In this document: positions 1 to 11,336 of the stretch, in pieces
Position numbering within the stretch: the first letter of the stretch is position 1
How the letters are laid out: each line of letters begins with the position of its first letter
Assembly: GCA_029378245.1 (NCBI GenBank)
Contig: JARKIF010000012.1
Span: 1,364,001-1,428,000, forward strand
Direction of reading: 5' to 3'
Length of the DNA stretch: 64,000 nt
DNA from: Roridomyces roridus
Lineage: Eukaryota; Basidiomycota; Agaricomycetes; Agaricales; Mycenaceae
Program-made: the position numbers and the translations under genes
The notes under the pieces: generated by a model
Database searches by the model: none
What the model was told of the DNA's origin: nothing
What the model saw: the letters and a program-made list of their open reading frames with translations, nothing else

Positions 1-254
1 GGTGGATGCGCAATGAGGATCGGAAACAATCGGGAGGTGGGGAAAGAAATAATAACCCAATATAAATTTGAATATTCCCCAATGATGGGAAAACTAAAAA
101 TAATAACCTAAAAGGAGCTGACAGGGCCCGGGCCGAGCCAGCGGGGTGCTAGAAAAGGGAAGTGTGCAGAGGTAAAACACGATGGGTGCAGCCATGCTTG
201 GCTACAGTCATTGTCAGAGGAAACTGACCGCTTGGCTACACCCATCTTTTTTAG

Positions 255-1768
255 GCTATATATTACAGCTACGGCTCGGGAAGCAGCGCAGTAAGTCCGT
301 GCCCCGTAACGAGAAGCCGTCGCTGACTTATCCACAGAGATCAGTGAGAAGGAAGTATTGCTGGAGCTGGAGAGGCAGGATGCCGAGCGTGTCAAGGCGG
401 GGATCCCGAAAATTCACAACGTCAGCCCGAGTTCGTTCATCGCGGCGGGGCTAGAGGTGGAGGACGAGCAGTGAGTATCATTTCCGGAAACAGGCGCTGT
501 CACTGACACAACTTTAGGCGCCAAGTCCGAGCGCAGATCGAGCTAAAGAAGGCGCGGACCACAGCACAGGAGATCGACATCGCAGCGCTGCGGAGGAAGC
601 TGGGCCGGAACGTTGCGCGTCTGCGAGTGCTGCAGCAGACATACACCCCAGCGTCTATCGTAGCGCTCAATGCCCGTGACGTTCCCGAGGGTGAGAACAT
701 GGAAAACGAGCCACTGTTCCTCCCGTCGGCGTTGAGTGCGGCGCAGCGCAGTACAGAGCCGCTCGCTGGGTTAGCCGTGATGGAGGATATGCTGCGGGAC
801 GCCCAGTGTGAGGGAGCTCTGGAGGACCTACGAAGGCTGCTTACCGTCAAGTCCCGGTTGCTCACCTACAAACAGACCGAAGCCCGACATCAGGGTATGA
901 ACACACGCGCGCGCAGTATCGTCAATCGCAACGAGGTCAAGATTCGTTTACACTCGGAGAAATATCAGAATGCGTGGGAGGCGAAGCGACGTCTGTGCGG
1001 CGGCGATCCCGGGCTCGTCGGGTGGCCGTTACTGATGAGGGAGGATATTCAGTGCATGGAGGACGCTGCAGAGGTGGAGAGACAGGCTGATCGGCGCAGC
1101 ACGCAAGCAGCACGGCGGCGCGCACGAGAGGAGCAGCTACGGGGGATCGGCGAGTTGCTACCTCTGACAGAAGAGGAGCAGACGCGTGAGAGAGCAGAGG
1201 CGGAGCGTGGGGGTGAGAGTGTGCGACAAGTGTCGTGGATTTGGGCGGGGGCGGGGGCGGGGTGTGGCAAGGAGGATCTTGAAGACGGTGGGTGGGGTTT
1301 CCTTCCCAAGGAAGAATGCTGACGAAAGGGTTTCCAGGCGTTCGGATTGAGTGGTCAAAGGCGTACGCTCGAAAGCGTCGCTGGGAAGAAGAGGTGCAGC
1401 TGCTGGAGGAGGAGCAGAGGCGGTTGCCGGTGTCAATGATGCGGTTGGTGGAGGCTTGGGAGCAGCGGGTGAGGAGCGTGCCGGTGGGGGTTTGGAACGT
1501 GGAGATTGCGGAGGGAGCTGTGGCCTACGCGCTGAAGCAGGCGTCCATATTCCGGGAGCTCGCGACACGCGCGGAAACAATTCGGACCGAGATTCGCGGC
1601 AGAAGAGGGAAGGCACGGCGACGGGTGAGGGAGGATGAATTGGATGTGGACAAAATGTTGGGAGATGAGGATGTGACAGGGCTTGAGGAGAATGAGGAGG
1701 AGCTGGAGGATTGTCGGGGGAATGCCTCTGATGAGGAGCACATCCTTGCGGGGGGAGAGGACGATTGA
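255..1768 (+). CDS. KDZ transposase, CxC2 type, C-terminal exons (5' part outside the window or lost)
   Basis: Exons read as about 255-290, 338-470, 518-1287 and 1338-1768, joined by GT-AG introns of 47, 47 and 50 nt with no internal stop. The joined protein carries marks of the C-terminal half of CxC2-type Kyakuja-Dileera-Zisupton transposases: a 'GLEVEDEQR' segment, a long helical charged middle, 'VSWIW', then 'VRIEWSKAYARKRRW' and an 'EEVQLLEEEQRR' segment, with an acidic tail ending at TGA 1768. The catalytic core is not present, so only the helical tail can be seen here. The first 250 bases show no matching coding sequence, so the gene is either cut by an insertion or continues across a long intron to the left. 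The family call rests on motif recognition, and the first exon is the least certain. Confidence 0.72.
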
Positions 1769-3036
1769 GTGTATAGGTCTTGTCTTTTTGCTGTAATTAC
1801 CCTTTTGGAATTTGAGCCTTGGAGTGTCCATGTGAGACGTCGCGTGTTCCCTCCAACAATCCCTACTTGCCTGAGCAGTATGTCTAGTCCGCTCATTTCA
1901 TGGGTGTTTTACTTGTGGTTGCCCGTTCGAATCTGGCTGCCGACTTGAAAGCGAATCGGTATCATTTTTTTCTCGCTGTGTCGTACGTCTACTACGTCTT
2001 CTGCTTGTTGCTTCCCTTCTGCTGGCCTCTTTCCTTTTTCTCCCTGTGCTTCGCCATTGCGTTTGGTGCGGCCTGTTCTGCTGTGAACGCGGTTGCGCAC
2101 AGTGTGCAGATGCCGTATCAATTAGGTAAGCTGCCAGCTCACCAGCCTATTCTCTTCCCTCACCCTCGCCCTCTCCACCTTTTCGTCCCCGCCAACAGTA
2201 GCAACCTCAACCACGGCATGACAACGAGGAGACCACAGCGCATGAGGGAGTAGGAGAGGAGAGAACGGTAGCCGCGCCATCGGGTACGCATACTTTTCCA
2301 TTTTTTGCATTATTTCCCCCAGTCTGCCTGGCAAGCCATAATCCGCCGGGAAGAGACTCGCCCCCTTGGGACTCCCAACCCGCGTAGGCCCCTGCCCGGT
2401 TCCCTCCGTTCCACCTCCATTTGCAATTTCCCTCCCCTTTTTCCCCTTTTCCCCATGCCATTCTGCCGGGCAAGCCATAAGCCGTCGGGAAGAGACTCGC
2501 CCCTGGGACTCGGACCACGTAGGCCTCTGCCTGGTATCCTTGGTTTCGGGGCTGTTTTCTCGCTTTTTACCCCTCATTTTCTGCGTTTCTTCCCTCGTTT
2601 TCTGATTCGGCAGCTGACAACGAATAGGCTGCATTCTACGTGGCAACAGCGGGCGTCAATGGGCAGTGAGCGCGCCAATCCGGCGGGGGCGGGGGTGGGG
2701 GGCGCGCTGGGCAAGCGCTTAAATAGTCGCTAGCGCATAAATAGTGATTTTTCTTTGGGCGTCTAAATGTTATTTTTTATTATTCCCTGCGTGGTAAATT
2801 TAGGCGCCCGCAAAAGGGACTTTTATTCGATTATTTTGCGTGGCAGCAGTGTGCCGAGCCTGCCGGTGGTCGTGAGGAACGGCAAAAAGCATTGCGAGCT
2901 TTTTTGATCGCTCGCTGCGATGCCGGGAGGCCGAGAAACCTGCCCAAAAGCAGCAGGAAGCCCCTTTATGAGTTGCCCGGGCTTAACGCAATGAGCCCTT
3001 GGGTTATAACCCGGCTTAACGTGATATCACCACCAT
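1769..3036. other. intergenic, no supported gene
   Basis: Low-complexity pyrimidine-rich sequence on the + strand. Open frames here give compositionally biased translations without recognisable domains. It contains the imperfect tandem repeat listed separately and an AT-rich patch near 2720-2830. Confidence 0.5.
2323..2543. repeat. imperfect tandem duplication, about 139-bp period
   Basis: A segment starting 'tctgcctggcaagccataa' at 2323 recurs with scattered substitutions from 2462 ('tctgccgggcaagccataa'), each followed by 'gggaagagactcgccc' and a 'gtaggc' block. Divergence between the two units suggests an old duplication. Confidence 0.7.
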
Positions 3037-3333
3037 ATGGGGTGGGAGCAGTCTGACGCTGCATCGGATTCATCCACCGTCGCTCAGGTCATCAACTCCG
3101 GATACACCTCGTCATCCCGGGACCCCGATTCCGACGATGAATCCACTGTCCCGGACTCCGACGACGAGTCTGCTCCGGTCGACTCCGACAATGAATCCAC
3201 TGTCCCGGACTCCGACGACGAATCCGCTCCGGTCGACTCCGACAACGAGTCTGCTCTGTCCGACTTGGATGACGAGTCCCTTGATTCAAACTCCGACTCA
3301 GACTCGGAGTATCATGATGCGGAGGAGTTCTGA
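3037..3333 (+). CDS. small acidic Ser/Asp-repeat open frame, hypothetical
   Basis: A 98-residue frame built from 'DSDDES' and 'DSDNES' units. At the DNA level a 54-bp unit beginning 'actgtcccggactcc' at 3147 is repeated at 3201 with few changes. It lies immediately upstream of the internal tail of an LTR element and may be its last coding piece or a chance frame in a repeat. No domain is recognisable, no signal peptide or membrane segment is visible, and there is no independent sign of expression. A real gene is possible but not demonstrated. Confidence 0.3.
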   Translation: MGWEQSDAASDSSTVAQVINSGYTSSSRDPDSDDESTVPDSDDESAPVDSDNESTVPDSDDESAPVDSDNESALSDLDDESLDSNSDSDSEYHDAEEF

Positions 3334-4254
3334 ATGTGGTGTGCTACCTGCTATTCTATCGACACATCCCTTCCTTTGCTAAAATTTCTTACTCCCTCTA
3401 CATATCTTCCTCCTCCAACATCATCTAGACTGGAAGGAGTTATTCAACATACTCTTGTCCTTGCATGGATTAGCGCCGGGATTCAACTCCCTCAATTAAA
3501 TCATTTTGCTGTTTATTCTCTTGCAACCAGCATTTCTGATACACCCGGACAGGATTCTATCCCCCGGCCCGGCGCTCTTCCTTTTGGACTTAATGCAGAC
3601 ACGGCTACTCCCCTTCACGGAGCTCTTTTCGTGCCAATTCCACCCGGATCCGCACCTCCACTCCTCCGGTTTCAACCCTGCCTTCATTAAACCAACTCCC
3701 TCGGGAAAATTTCTCCGAGCCCATCCCTTCCCTCTCGGTTCATTTCCGAGTTTCGACTTCCCTCGAGTTCGGGACAGGTGGTTGTTGTGTCCAGACATGG
3801 GCATCTTCCAACACCACTATTCCCCGAGCTCCCAACCTACGGGTTTCCTTGGATCTTCAAATTACTTTATTCCCCGGCCAAGTCCTCAATTCCATTCAAG
3901 TCCTTGGCCGGGTAAATGTTCGTTCATTCAACCACACGACCTCAATTTCTTACTCACGACGCCTGGGGTTTTCACTCTCCATGCCATCCGGATAAAATTC
4001 TCGGAGTTGGCGTTATCCATGGCTCCCATGCCATTCGCCGCACCCATCCGACTTCTCCATCACGGATTTTGGCCTCCATTTCCCCCCATTTGGCACTCCC
4101 TCGAGCCTTGGTCGTGCTCGCCTTGTCCATTCCGGACAGGTCATTCATTTGGCCACATTTCACATCACCTCCCGCCGACTCTCCTTCACATCCACGGCAC
4201 CCCACACTCCCTACATTCAGTCCCTTGAGGGCAAGGGACCTAAGAGGGGGATAC
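3334..4254 (+). mobile_element. non-coding internal 3' part of an LTR retroelement, ending in a polypurine tract
   Basis: About 0.9 kb of Ser/Pro/His-biased translation with no reverse transcriptase, RNase H or integrase motif. It ends in a purine run (4242-4250, 'aagaggggg') and 'atac' directly before the LTR start 'TGTTACG'. That arrangement is what a Ty3/gypsy-type polypurine tract looks like in basidiomycetes. The long non-coding stretch suggests a degraded or non-autonomous copy. The 5' LTR is not found in the window. Confidence 0.55.
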
Positions 4255-4901
4255 TGTTACGTCCCGTTCCAACTTCATCCAAACTCCGGACTCCGGTTCC
4301 TTTAACCGGAGTTTCTTTGACCGGAGTTCCGGTTCCTTTGACCCAACTCCGGACCCATCCCATCTGTCAGGCCGAGTCCTGCTTCTCGGACTACACCGGG
4401 TATTTTGGTTATTCACATGAAAAAGGAACCTTGACAGGATATTCATCTGACATGCTCTGGATCGACATCCACTTGATCACTCCGTGTGGACTTAATCACC
4501 TTATATCCACTTAGCCGGTTATGTCCGTTCTCAAGTCTATTCTAGTGTCTTGACAAATATCTCTCACACTTAGTATATAAGACTTTCCTTTTGTACTCAG
4601 TACTTCAGTTTGATTATCGACGTTCTTGGTGCATTCCTTCCACCTTGGTCTATCCGAGCCCCTCCTCTCTCCGATCGGATTCCTCATCCGGAACTCCGGT
4701 CCAGTCCGGTCCTCATCTCACATTGCTGGGCAGACGGTCACCCTCGACCTTAGTGGTGTCACCGTTCCTCCGACAATCGTCCCGGAACTCCGGTCCAACT
4801 TTCCTCCGGTTCTTTTAAACATCGAACCAGAACTCCGGTCCAAATCTTCTCCGGGCGATTTTATCCCTGCTACGTTCTTCTCTCGGATCCGACACCTAAC
4901 A
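4255..4901 (+). mobile_element. 3' LTR of a Ty3/gypsy-like element
   Basis: A 647-bp block starts TGTTACG right after a polypurine tract and ends GACACCTAACA, giving TGTTA...TAACA termini. A TATA-like 'tatataag' sits near 4575. Inside, a short word 'aactccgg' (with variants) recurs at 4280-4360 and 4690-4850. The sequence right of 4901 is not a primer-binding site but F-box-like coding sequence, so this is the outer (3') LTR and 4902 is the host side. Confidence 0.7.
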
Positions 4902-5334
4902 GTTTTCTCGACAGCCTCGGCTCATCCTTGACTTTGTTGTCGCTGACCTTCGACTGGTTTACAATTCCAATCGGTAACTATGTTCTTCTCCACATAAGGC
5001 CTCAAATTGACACCTCAGCAGACGTAACAGATGGCAATTCCTGAGCCTGCTCAAGACACTGACTATTGGTGCCACCACGGGCCAGATCGAAGCTCTGCTG
5101 ATTAAAGCACGACTCTGGCCATCCTTGGAATCCATCACTCTGAATCTTTCCGACGACTCGCCGTCGTTACCGGCCTGGTCTGACTTGGATTCTTGGCTTA
5201 CATCGTTGTCCTCCCTACGGAGTGTGAATATTGGGACTCGCAGAGGGCCAGAGCTTGATGGGATGGCGGCCCAGCTGTTTCCGCTGTGTGCGGCTCGGGG
5301 TATCCTCACTCATTCGAGGATTCCCAGCTCGTAA
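4902..5334 (+). pseudogene. F-box-like protein C-terminal fragment, disrupted by the LTR element
   Basis: Two stretches match the C-terminal half of the intact F-box-like gene at 31358-32597: 'DSLGSSLTLLSLTFDW' before an intron-like GT at 4974, and then a frame running from 'LLKTLTIGATTGQIEAL' to the end 'LFPLCAARGILTHSRIPSS'. The 31.4-kb gene has an intron at the equivalent place and ends 'ILPLCAARGILTQS'. The reading frame between the two parts does not join cleanly, which suggests a frameshift near 5030. The N-terminal half is missing because the LTR element sits immediately upstream. It is therefore called a pseudogene. Confidence 0.6.
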
Positions 5335-6325
5335 CGTGCGTGGGTTTTGGATTGAATTGACTCGAGTTTCTGACGATGCTTTGTAGCGGCGCATTTTTGC
5401 CATTGCGGAGGCCAAGTATGTCCGAGCTGTAATTCCGGGTCGATTCAATTCATGCGCCAGCTGCAGCGCTTCCGAATCTCAAGTTCAGGTGCAGAGGGAT
5501 TGTCCAGAAAATAACTGCATACGACCTTGTGATACCCGACCCCGACTCGAACGGTCTGCCTCCAATCCGATCGCCATAGGGCTCATGATGAGCGATGGTA
5601 TATCCACCATGCAATCGCCGTCGCAAAGAGAATGGATACAAATAAACTGCATGCTCACACGATGAACGCACCTTGATGTGGCTGCGAGCCTCGCCGTTGC
5701 GATTGCCCGCGTGGCAGCCTAGACTCCCGGCTTGCGACGAGCGCAATTTGCATCTCGGGCATTAAAGCGTCGTGAAGGCCGGGCGGCCGTGGTTTGATTA
5801 GGTGCGATGGAGGAGATGCTTTCAAGTTCTGCAAGGATTATCTTCAACTCAGCTGCGGCACAAGGCAAGCCAATTCCAACAACACTGAGGGTCGAACTGC
5901 GAGTCAAAACCTCCATATGCAAGTATTAAAAAACCTGCAGGCGATCTTCACATACCCTGGCCCCGGATCGAACAGGCTGCCACTATTTACTGTTCTGGGC
6001 TTGCCACAAGAGCAAGTAATTCTGGTTAGATCTTGCTTGGAAAAGGGATAATCATAGAGAGTGTAAGATGAATGGGGTGAGTTTGGCGAGGGCGCGACCT
6101 CGAGACTGGTTGGAACAGGGGCACAGGGCTTTGAGCATGGCGATGGTAACCCAGTTTGAATCAATTGTACCTGTATTTCAACACGTTGATACATGAAGAG
6201 GCTAGCTCGTTCGACGAATACAAAGTACTTGGTAAAATATGGAATATTGGACTGGTTCTGCGAGAAAATGATGAGCGACGGGTGATGAAGCATTCTAGAC
6301 AGCTTACCTACCTCTGAATCGGTAA
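5335..6325. other. intergenic with two tRNA-like B-box stretches on the minus strand
   Basis: No supported gene. On the minus strand two related stretches, around 5528-5552 and 5949-5975, read 'GGCAG..C.GTTCGA..CGGGG' and resemble tRNA T-arms (B boxes). Complete cloverleafs could not be drawn for either, so they are listed as tRNA-like relics only. Confidence 0.3.
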
Positions 6326-6640
6326 TCAAGCAGAGTCGGCGGGAGGGTCCTCGCACAGGAAACCCTGCCCAGCGACAGGGACAGCACAGCATCGGGCTGT
6401 CTGATCCTCAGCCGTACAAGCGGCCGTGAAATCGTCCAAGCAAGTGAGAGTGCCCTGCGGGGCGGTGAAGTCGTCGTTGACGACGCTCAGCATGCCGTTG
6501 GTGGTGGTGCAGCACTGCGGGGAGGACTTGAGCATGTCGGTGCAGGGTGTGTAGTCGCCTCCGCCGCTGGTCATGCCTGGGAGGGCCACGGCCACGGTGA
6601 GGAGGGAGGTGAGGGCGATGAAGACGGAGGTAAAGCGCAT
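6326..6640 (-). CDS. hydrophobin, small secreted, with class II (cerato-ulmin-like) features
   Basis: The 104-residue protein starts at ATG 6640 and ends at 6326 with no intron needed. Residues 1-20 form a signal peptide (hydrophobic core ending 'AVALPG'). Eight cysteines follow in the hydrophobin order C-CC-C-C-CC-C, with spacings of about 9, 22, 7, 8 and 10. The end 'ARCCAVPVAGQGFLC' is the class II signature, and the 9, 8 and 10 spacings are also class II. The middle is not: the fourth cysteine is displaced (22+7 instead of about 11+16). Hydrophobins self-assemble at air-water interfaces and coat hyphae or spores. Class II is regarded as mainly ascomycete, so this may be a transferred or convergent gene. 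A longer upstream in-frame extension exists but lacks a signal peptide, so ATG 6640 is preferred. Confidence 0.78.
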   Translation of the reverse strand: MRFTSVFIALTSLLTVAVALPGMTSGGGDYTPCTDMLKSSPQCCTTTNGMLSVVNDDFTAPQGTLTCLDDFTAACTAEDQTARCCAVPVAGQGFLCEDPPADSA

Positions 6641-6705
6641 TGTGAGCGTGTAGTCGGTGTGGATGTGGGCAGCCCATGCTGTAGTGTTAATGCAAAACAA
6701 GCCGT

Positions 6706-7095
6706 GAACACTCCAGCGTGCCAATGCAAAGTTCGTCGAGACTTGTCGGACCAGTAAAATTTGGTAGGGGCAGCTCTCCGGCAGCCCTTCAGTTTGATCG
6801 GCACACCGCGGCAGCACATCAGAATTCGATGGTAAACCTATATACTGTTGAAACTGAATAATTTACTGTTTGGCAGACTTTGGCCTTCTCGGGATTGGTA
6901 GAAATGATTGATGGCCGTGCCAAAACGTGATATTAATCCCTGAGTGATTTAGAACGGCGGCATGCATCAAGAATGATCCGGCCATCAGAAAAATCAAAGT
7001 TGTAGAGCCGCTCAAGGGCTACAGGAGTTGTCAATAGTGTTTGATATCAAACTGACTGGTTGGCCCGCAAAATGCAAAATACTTTTTCAAACACG
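6706..7095. repeat. dispersed repeat copy 1, upstream of the hydrophobin gene
   Basis: Shares long runs with 43368-43765 in the same orientation, for example 'actccagcgtgccaatgc', 'gagacttgtcgg', 'aaaatcaaagttgtagag' and 'atgcaaaatacttt', with divergence and indels between them. It begins about 65 bp upstream of the hydrophobin start codon, so it probably contains the gene's 5' UTR and core promoter. Confidence 0.7.
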
Positions 7096-7537
7096 AGTCT
7101 TTTATATCTAAGTGGTATACTTGTGATGCCCACTGGGTCTTACAACTCCCTACACACTCAATTATGGTCTTTTCTGACCTTGGGGTGCCGCCATCAGCTC
7201 AGGATCTCAGAATCTTTGGCATTTCTGATGGTCTTCCTAATTGGGCCACTACGCCTTTGGCCCAGATAGGCAATTTTCTGCTTTTGCACTCCCATTGTGC
7301 TTGCCTCTTGAAGCCTTGCCTGGTCTTGCAGACAACTATTGTTGCTATAAGCCTTTCACATGGTCTGACAATACCTATCCTCATATCCGGTGTAGGAACC
7401 TGCTGTAAAAGTGCAAATGGTGTGTTTATTTTTGCATCCTTGATATCATTTCCATTCTGTCTTGCAATTGTGTGATCTGTGGTCAAATAATGCTCTGGTA
7501 CCACATAGGATACTAGATCTGAGATATCGGCCTGGAT

Positions 7538-7828
7538 GTGACCTCCTCTCGCCATTCATCTACCCACTGCAGCGATTTCATCAACAAGTACGGGCAAGGC
7601 ACGTTCGAACGCCATTATCTTCCGAGGCTCGATGAGGAGCATCCTTCCTTGCCGCGCGCGCGTTGGGACTGGGTTGTCAAAGCGGATCGTGCAAGACTCC
7701 GTGAATTGAATGAAATAATCAATGGTGCAAAAGGTGGAAGAGGCCTTCTCGGGGACATTGGACGGGCGCAGATGGAGAAGGTGAGGCTCTGCCGGGATGC
7801 CCCGCACTTGAAGATGAAGAAAAAATAA
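7538..7828 (+). CDS. short hypothetical frame
   Basis: A 96-residue frame with a plausible mix of residues ('DFINKYGQGTFERHYLPRL' near the N-terminus) that ends at 7828, just before the Lys/Glu-rich gene. It is not recognised. It could be an exon of the downstream gene or a relic of the element that carries it. Composition is less biased than random frames around it, which is the only support. Confidence 0.25.
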   Translation: MTSSRHSSTHCSDFINKYGQGTFERHYLPRLDEEHPSLPRARWDWVVKADRARLRELNEIINGAKGGRGLLGDIGRAQMEKVRLCRDAPHLKMKKK

Positions 7829-7891
7829 GTAGGTGTGTGTTGAGAGGATGGAGAACAAGGTCCAGGGTAGTGTAGTAATTTCTTTATTGCA

Positions 7892-9429
7892 ATGCACAGT
7901 GAGTGCTGCTTCCTCGGTGCTGAAGCCATTTTCAGTGTGAAATTGGGTACGGTTGGGGGTGAAGATGTCCACCAGCATCAGTTAGTTGTCAAGAAGAGTG
8001 GAGCACGGGCCAACAACCTCTCGGCAAAGATCGTGGCCAAGAAAACAATTCCGAAGATCGGCCAAATGGTAAGTAATTCGTCTCGGATGCGGCGTACCTT
8101 GGGCTCATGGGTATGCAGATGATTGCGTTGGCGCAGCAGACCGGTGTCATCGGCCACGCCGCCTTCACGCGGACGCACCCACACGACAAGACGGGCACCT
8201 ATTTTGTCGAGTCCGAGGGCGGCGGCGACTTTCTTGCACACGCGTTTGGGAAGAGCGCGCCCGACTTCATGGTAATGTACGAGATGTGGGGAATGAATCG
8301 AGACAAAGGTACGTATTCGACACCCCTCTCTTTCCCTTTCTGACTCGTTACCCAGTCACCCTTGCCAACGAACTCTTGAGGCTCCAAAAAGCGTGTCGGG
8401 TGATAATCATGAAAGGTTTCCGTAAGTCTCTTCATCTATTGACGTCTTTTGATTAACTCCTTTGCTTTCCCAGTTCTCGTACGCGGCGTCACCAAGGCCC
8501 AGATGAACTACAAGGACTACATCGGCGCAATCGTCAAGAAATTCGGTGTTGGGATCGTCGGCTGGCCGCAGGGCGTGCCCTTTGTCACCGCGAGCAAAAT
8601 CGGCGCGCTCCCCACCATCAAGAAGCTCCACGACGCGCTCGAGTCCGGCGCCTGCCACTGGAGGAAGCTCACTCCGTCTGAGAAGGCGCGCCTCATTGCC
8701 CAGCACGAGGAGATGCTCGAGAACGGCGAGGTGACGAAGACGACTCGGAAGGGGAAGGGAAAGAAGGGTGTAGAGGAGGAGGGTAGTGATGATGATGACA
8801 AGCAGGAGCAGGAGCAACAGGAGGACGAGGGTGGGGCAGATGACGATGAGGAGGAGGAGGAGCGTCCCCGTACGGGGAAGGAGAAGTACGCCAGACTCGA
8901 GCAGCTGGCGGTGGATGCGAGGAAGCGGGGGAAGGAGGAGGAAAAGCAGAGGAAGCTGAAGGCGAAGGCGGCGGCGGTGAAGTCGAAGGAGCAGGGCGGG
9001 AGGAAGAAGAAGGCCAACAAGTCGGCCAGCACCAAACCCATCACCAAGCGCGTTGCGGCCAAGGAAAAGGCGTTGCAGCCGCGCAAGCGCAAGGATGCCG
9101 ATGGGGCGGTGGCTAAGTCGAGGAAGCGCAAGGCGCGCGAGGCGGACGACGACCACGAGCAGCCCGTGAAGTCGACAAAGCGGCCGAAACCCAAGCCGGC
9201 GTACAAGGGCGCCAATGGCACTGGTGCCGAAGACCCCACCACGACTCCGGCCTCCCCTCCCCGCGAGACGTCTCCTCCCCCTCCTCCTCGCAAGTCCACC
9301 CCCGCCAGCGCGAGCACCACGTCGTCCGGATCCACGGCTAAGAAGGTGAAGCGGAAAGGACCGCCGGGCGTGCGGGGGACATTTGCCGGGGGTGTATTCA
9401 AGGTGTACGGGAAGGATGATATGATTTGA
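7892..9429 (+). CDS. repeat-family protein of unknown function with 'GWP' core and Lys/Glu-rich tail
   Basis: Exons read as about 7892-8068, 8119-8308, 8356-8421 and 8474-9429, with introns of 50, 47 and 52 nt that join in frame. The core 'AQMNYKDYIGAIVKKFGVGIVGWP' is split here as 'MNYKDYIGAIVKKFG' then 'VGIVGWPQGVPF', followed by 'IGALPTIKKLHDALESGACHW'-like sequence (residues about 110-180). I recognise this pattern from multi-copy hypothetical proteins of mushroom genomes, with no known activity. The last 200 residues are almost only Lys, Glu, Asp, Arg, Ala and Pro, with several nuclear-localisation-like KRK clusters, so a nuclear or DNA/RNA-binding role is possible. The start codon is uncertain. 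About 110 bp after the stop comes a 263-bp tail that is repeated behind the KDZ transposase at 51.4 kb, suggesting the gene is transposon cargo. Confidence 0.6.
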
Positions 9430-9539
9430 CGTGGCCAGGACGCGAAAAAAATGATCTCTATGCATGTAGATTCTGTTCCCTCTATGCCCGTATTTTTTTC
9501 TTGTATTATGTCTCGAGTTTACATGATTTTTCTGCATAC

Positions 9540-9802
9540 TTTCCTTTTTGGGACATCGGGAGTCGGGGGCGCGCGTCGGTGATGGCGCCGACCTCGGCAT
9601 CAGTGGGAAATGATCTTCTTCGGCACCACGGCAATGCCTTTGTGCTTTCTAAGTCTACAGAAGCTTATCGCAAGCATATGTCCAAAGCTTTTCGGAAGCT
9701 TAAACGGAAGCATGCCTGAAATCCAGCAACTTGGCGTCTTAGCCTGGTACCACTGCTACAGGTACCAGGCTACCTAGCTTACTTAGGTGGAAGGTACAGG
9801 TG
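9540..9802 (+). repeat. 263-bp tail repeat, copy 1 (putative transposon right end)
   Basis: Matches 51428-51690 at every position I compared, same length and orientation. Near its right end is a hairpin, 'agcctggtacc' / 'ggtaccaggct' around a 9-nt loop (9739-9769), followed by 'acctagcttacttaggt' and the terminal 'ggtacaggtg'. Similarity stops abruptly at 9802. Confidence 0.85.
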
Positions 9803-11336
9803 CCGGGCCCGTAGTCATGACCGTCAAAGCCTTCTGAGGGTGGCCCCAGTGCTTCACATTCCACTCAATCCAGAACAGCTTGAGCACCTCCTTTCCACAC
9901 CACCAAATCTTCTTCCACATCCTCACTAGAGTACATCTCGAACAACCCTCGATATGACACCGTGCATCCCAAGTCCATGGCCAGTATCTTCCATAGAATC
10001 ACCATCGTGTCCGGATTTTTGATCGGAGTGCAGGTAGTGCATCGAGGACTTTCGGTATCTGCTGACCCGCAAGGAGTACAACGAATTCAGGGTCTGCGCA
10101 CTATCCCGGACCCGCAACTTCAGCGTATGAGCATTACTTTTTCATTCAAATGAACCTAAGCCTTGAAAACCTACTCCAGGATGGTGGGACCACAAGGAGT
10201 AACACAAGTGGCTCCTTCCGGAGTCTTACAGTGTCTGTCACGCATACCCGTTGACCGCTGGAATCGAATCCCGTCGGGCGCTGAGACCGGCATCCAGATG
10301 GGTGTAATTGAGTTGTTCAATAGGTACATTGTGCTCTAATTGTATTTACCAGATACGCCGAACTCGATGCAAAGTGTGCCAAAGTCATCGCGGCAGCGAC
10401 GCAGCGTTCGCACCAGTGGCTGCTCCCATATTGCAATATGGTCGACCATTATCGCATCCCATATTGCAATAAAGGCGTACCTTGGCCGCCCAGCCGAGAT
10501 AGGCCTTTATTGCATTATGGGAATGCGATGCATTATGTATGCCACCAGAAGCGAGACAGCTAGCGACGTACTAGCGGCCATCGACGCCGGACATGCCGCC
10601 TGGGCCGTAATTGCACCCATCTTGGGTTTGTTCCATCATTTTATTTATCTTGCCGCAGAGCGATGCCATCAGCTGTTGAATTCGGGCAAATTCGCTTTCA
10701 ACTCGGGCAATTCCGGTTTTCCACAGTGGGTGCGCATCTGATAGAAATCTGATTTAGATCCACGGGTCCGCTGCACATGCATGATGCACGTCGGCCTTCC
10801 GTTAGCTCTGGCGACGCCCCTGTGTCGGCATCCCGCGCTAGCCTGTCCCATTCCACGGCCACGGTATACCCACCCGCATGCAACCGTGCGACACATTTTC
10901 TCCCGATGAAACCCCACCTCCTCATATCGCTTGGCGCGAGTGTATTACCAGACCTTCCATAACGGTGCCTGAAATGGCAACTGTCAATGCCATTGATGAC
11001 CGTGAGCGATATTATGGATTGGCACACTGGCAGCAGTCACTGCCAGTCGACACGAGACTCCCGGCTGAGCTAATTATCTGAAACTTTGAGTTGTTCTGCA
11101 AAGTGAACCTGTGTCAGTGTTTCTTGGCCTTGAGCCCGCCTGGTTCCGTCATTCCATGCCAATCAAGGGGCTTCAAAAATGCGAATTTCTTGTATGGGGT
11201 CTCCAATGTGTGATGTAGACTCCTAGAAGTATATGAAAATTTGTTTGAGGCCAATCGGCCCAGCGGTTGTCGAGGAGGAACGAAAAAGATTATTACTATA
11301 TCGTTGGGGAGGGGTAGGTACAGCCACTACCAAATA
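9803..11336. other. intergenic, no supported gene
   Basis: Apart from hairpin repeat A I see no coding signature, RNA gene or transposon end in this stretch; open frames are short and do not join across plausible introns. Confidence 0.45.
10424..10530 (+). repeat. hairpin-forming repeat, copy A
   Basis: Imperfect inverted arms 10453-10476 and 10503-10527 ('cgcatcccatattgcaataa' against 'ttattgcattatgggaatgcg' reading inward) around a GC-rich loop 'cttggccgcccagccgag'. The left side also carries 'atggtcgaccat', a 12-bp palindrome. The same element lies inverted at 13155-13265. Confidence 0.7.

Noticed and set aside
3506..4228. A 240-residue open frame in the LTR element's internal region
   Set aside because: Pro/Ser/His-biased, no retroelement motif, and it lies in the zone before the polypurine tract that is usually non-coding.
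8407..9600. A 397-residue open frame on the minus strand
   Set aside because: It is opposite the Lys/Glu-rich exon; its Leu/Arg/Ser-only composition is what the complement of such codons gives, and the plus strand joins over three introns.
9739..9802. Helitron 3' end suggested by the hairpin near the tail's end
   Set aside because: No CTRR end at the boundary, no A/T insertion site, and no Rep-helicase; the neighbouring transposase is KDZ.
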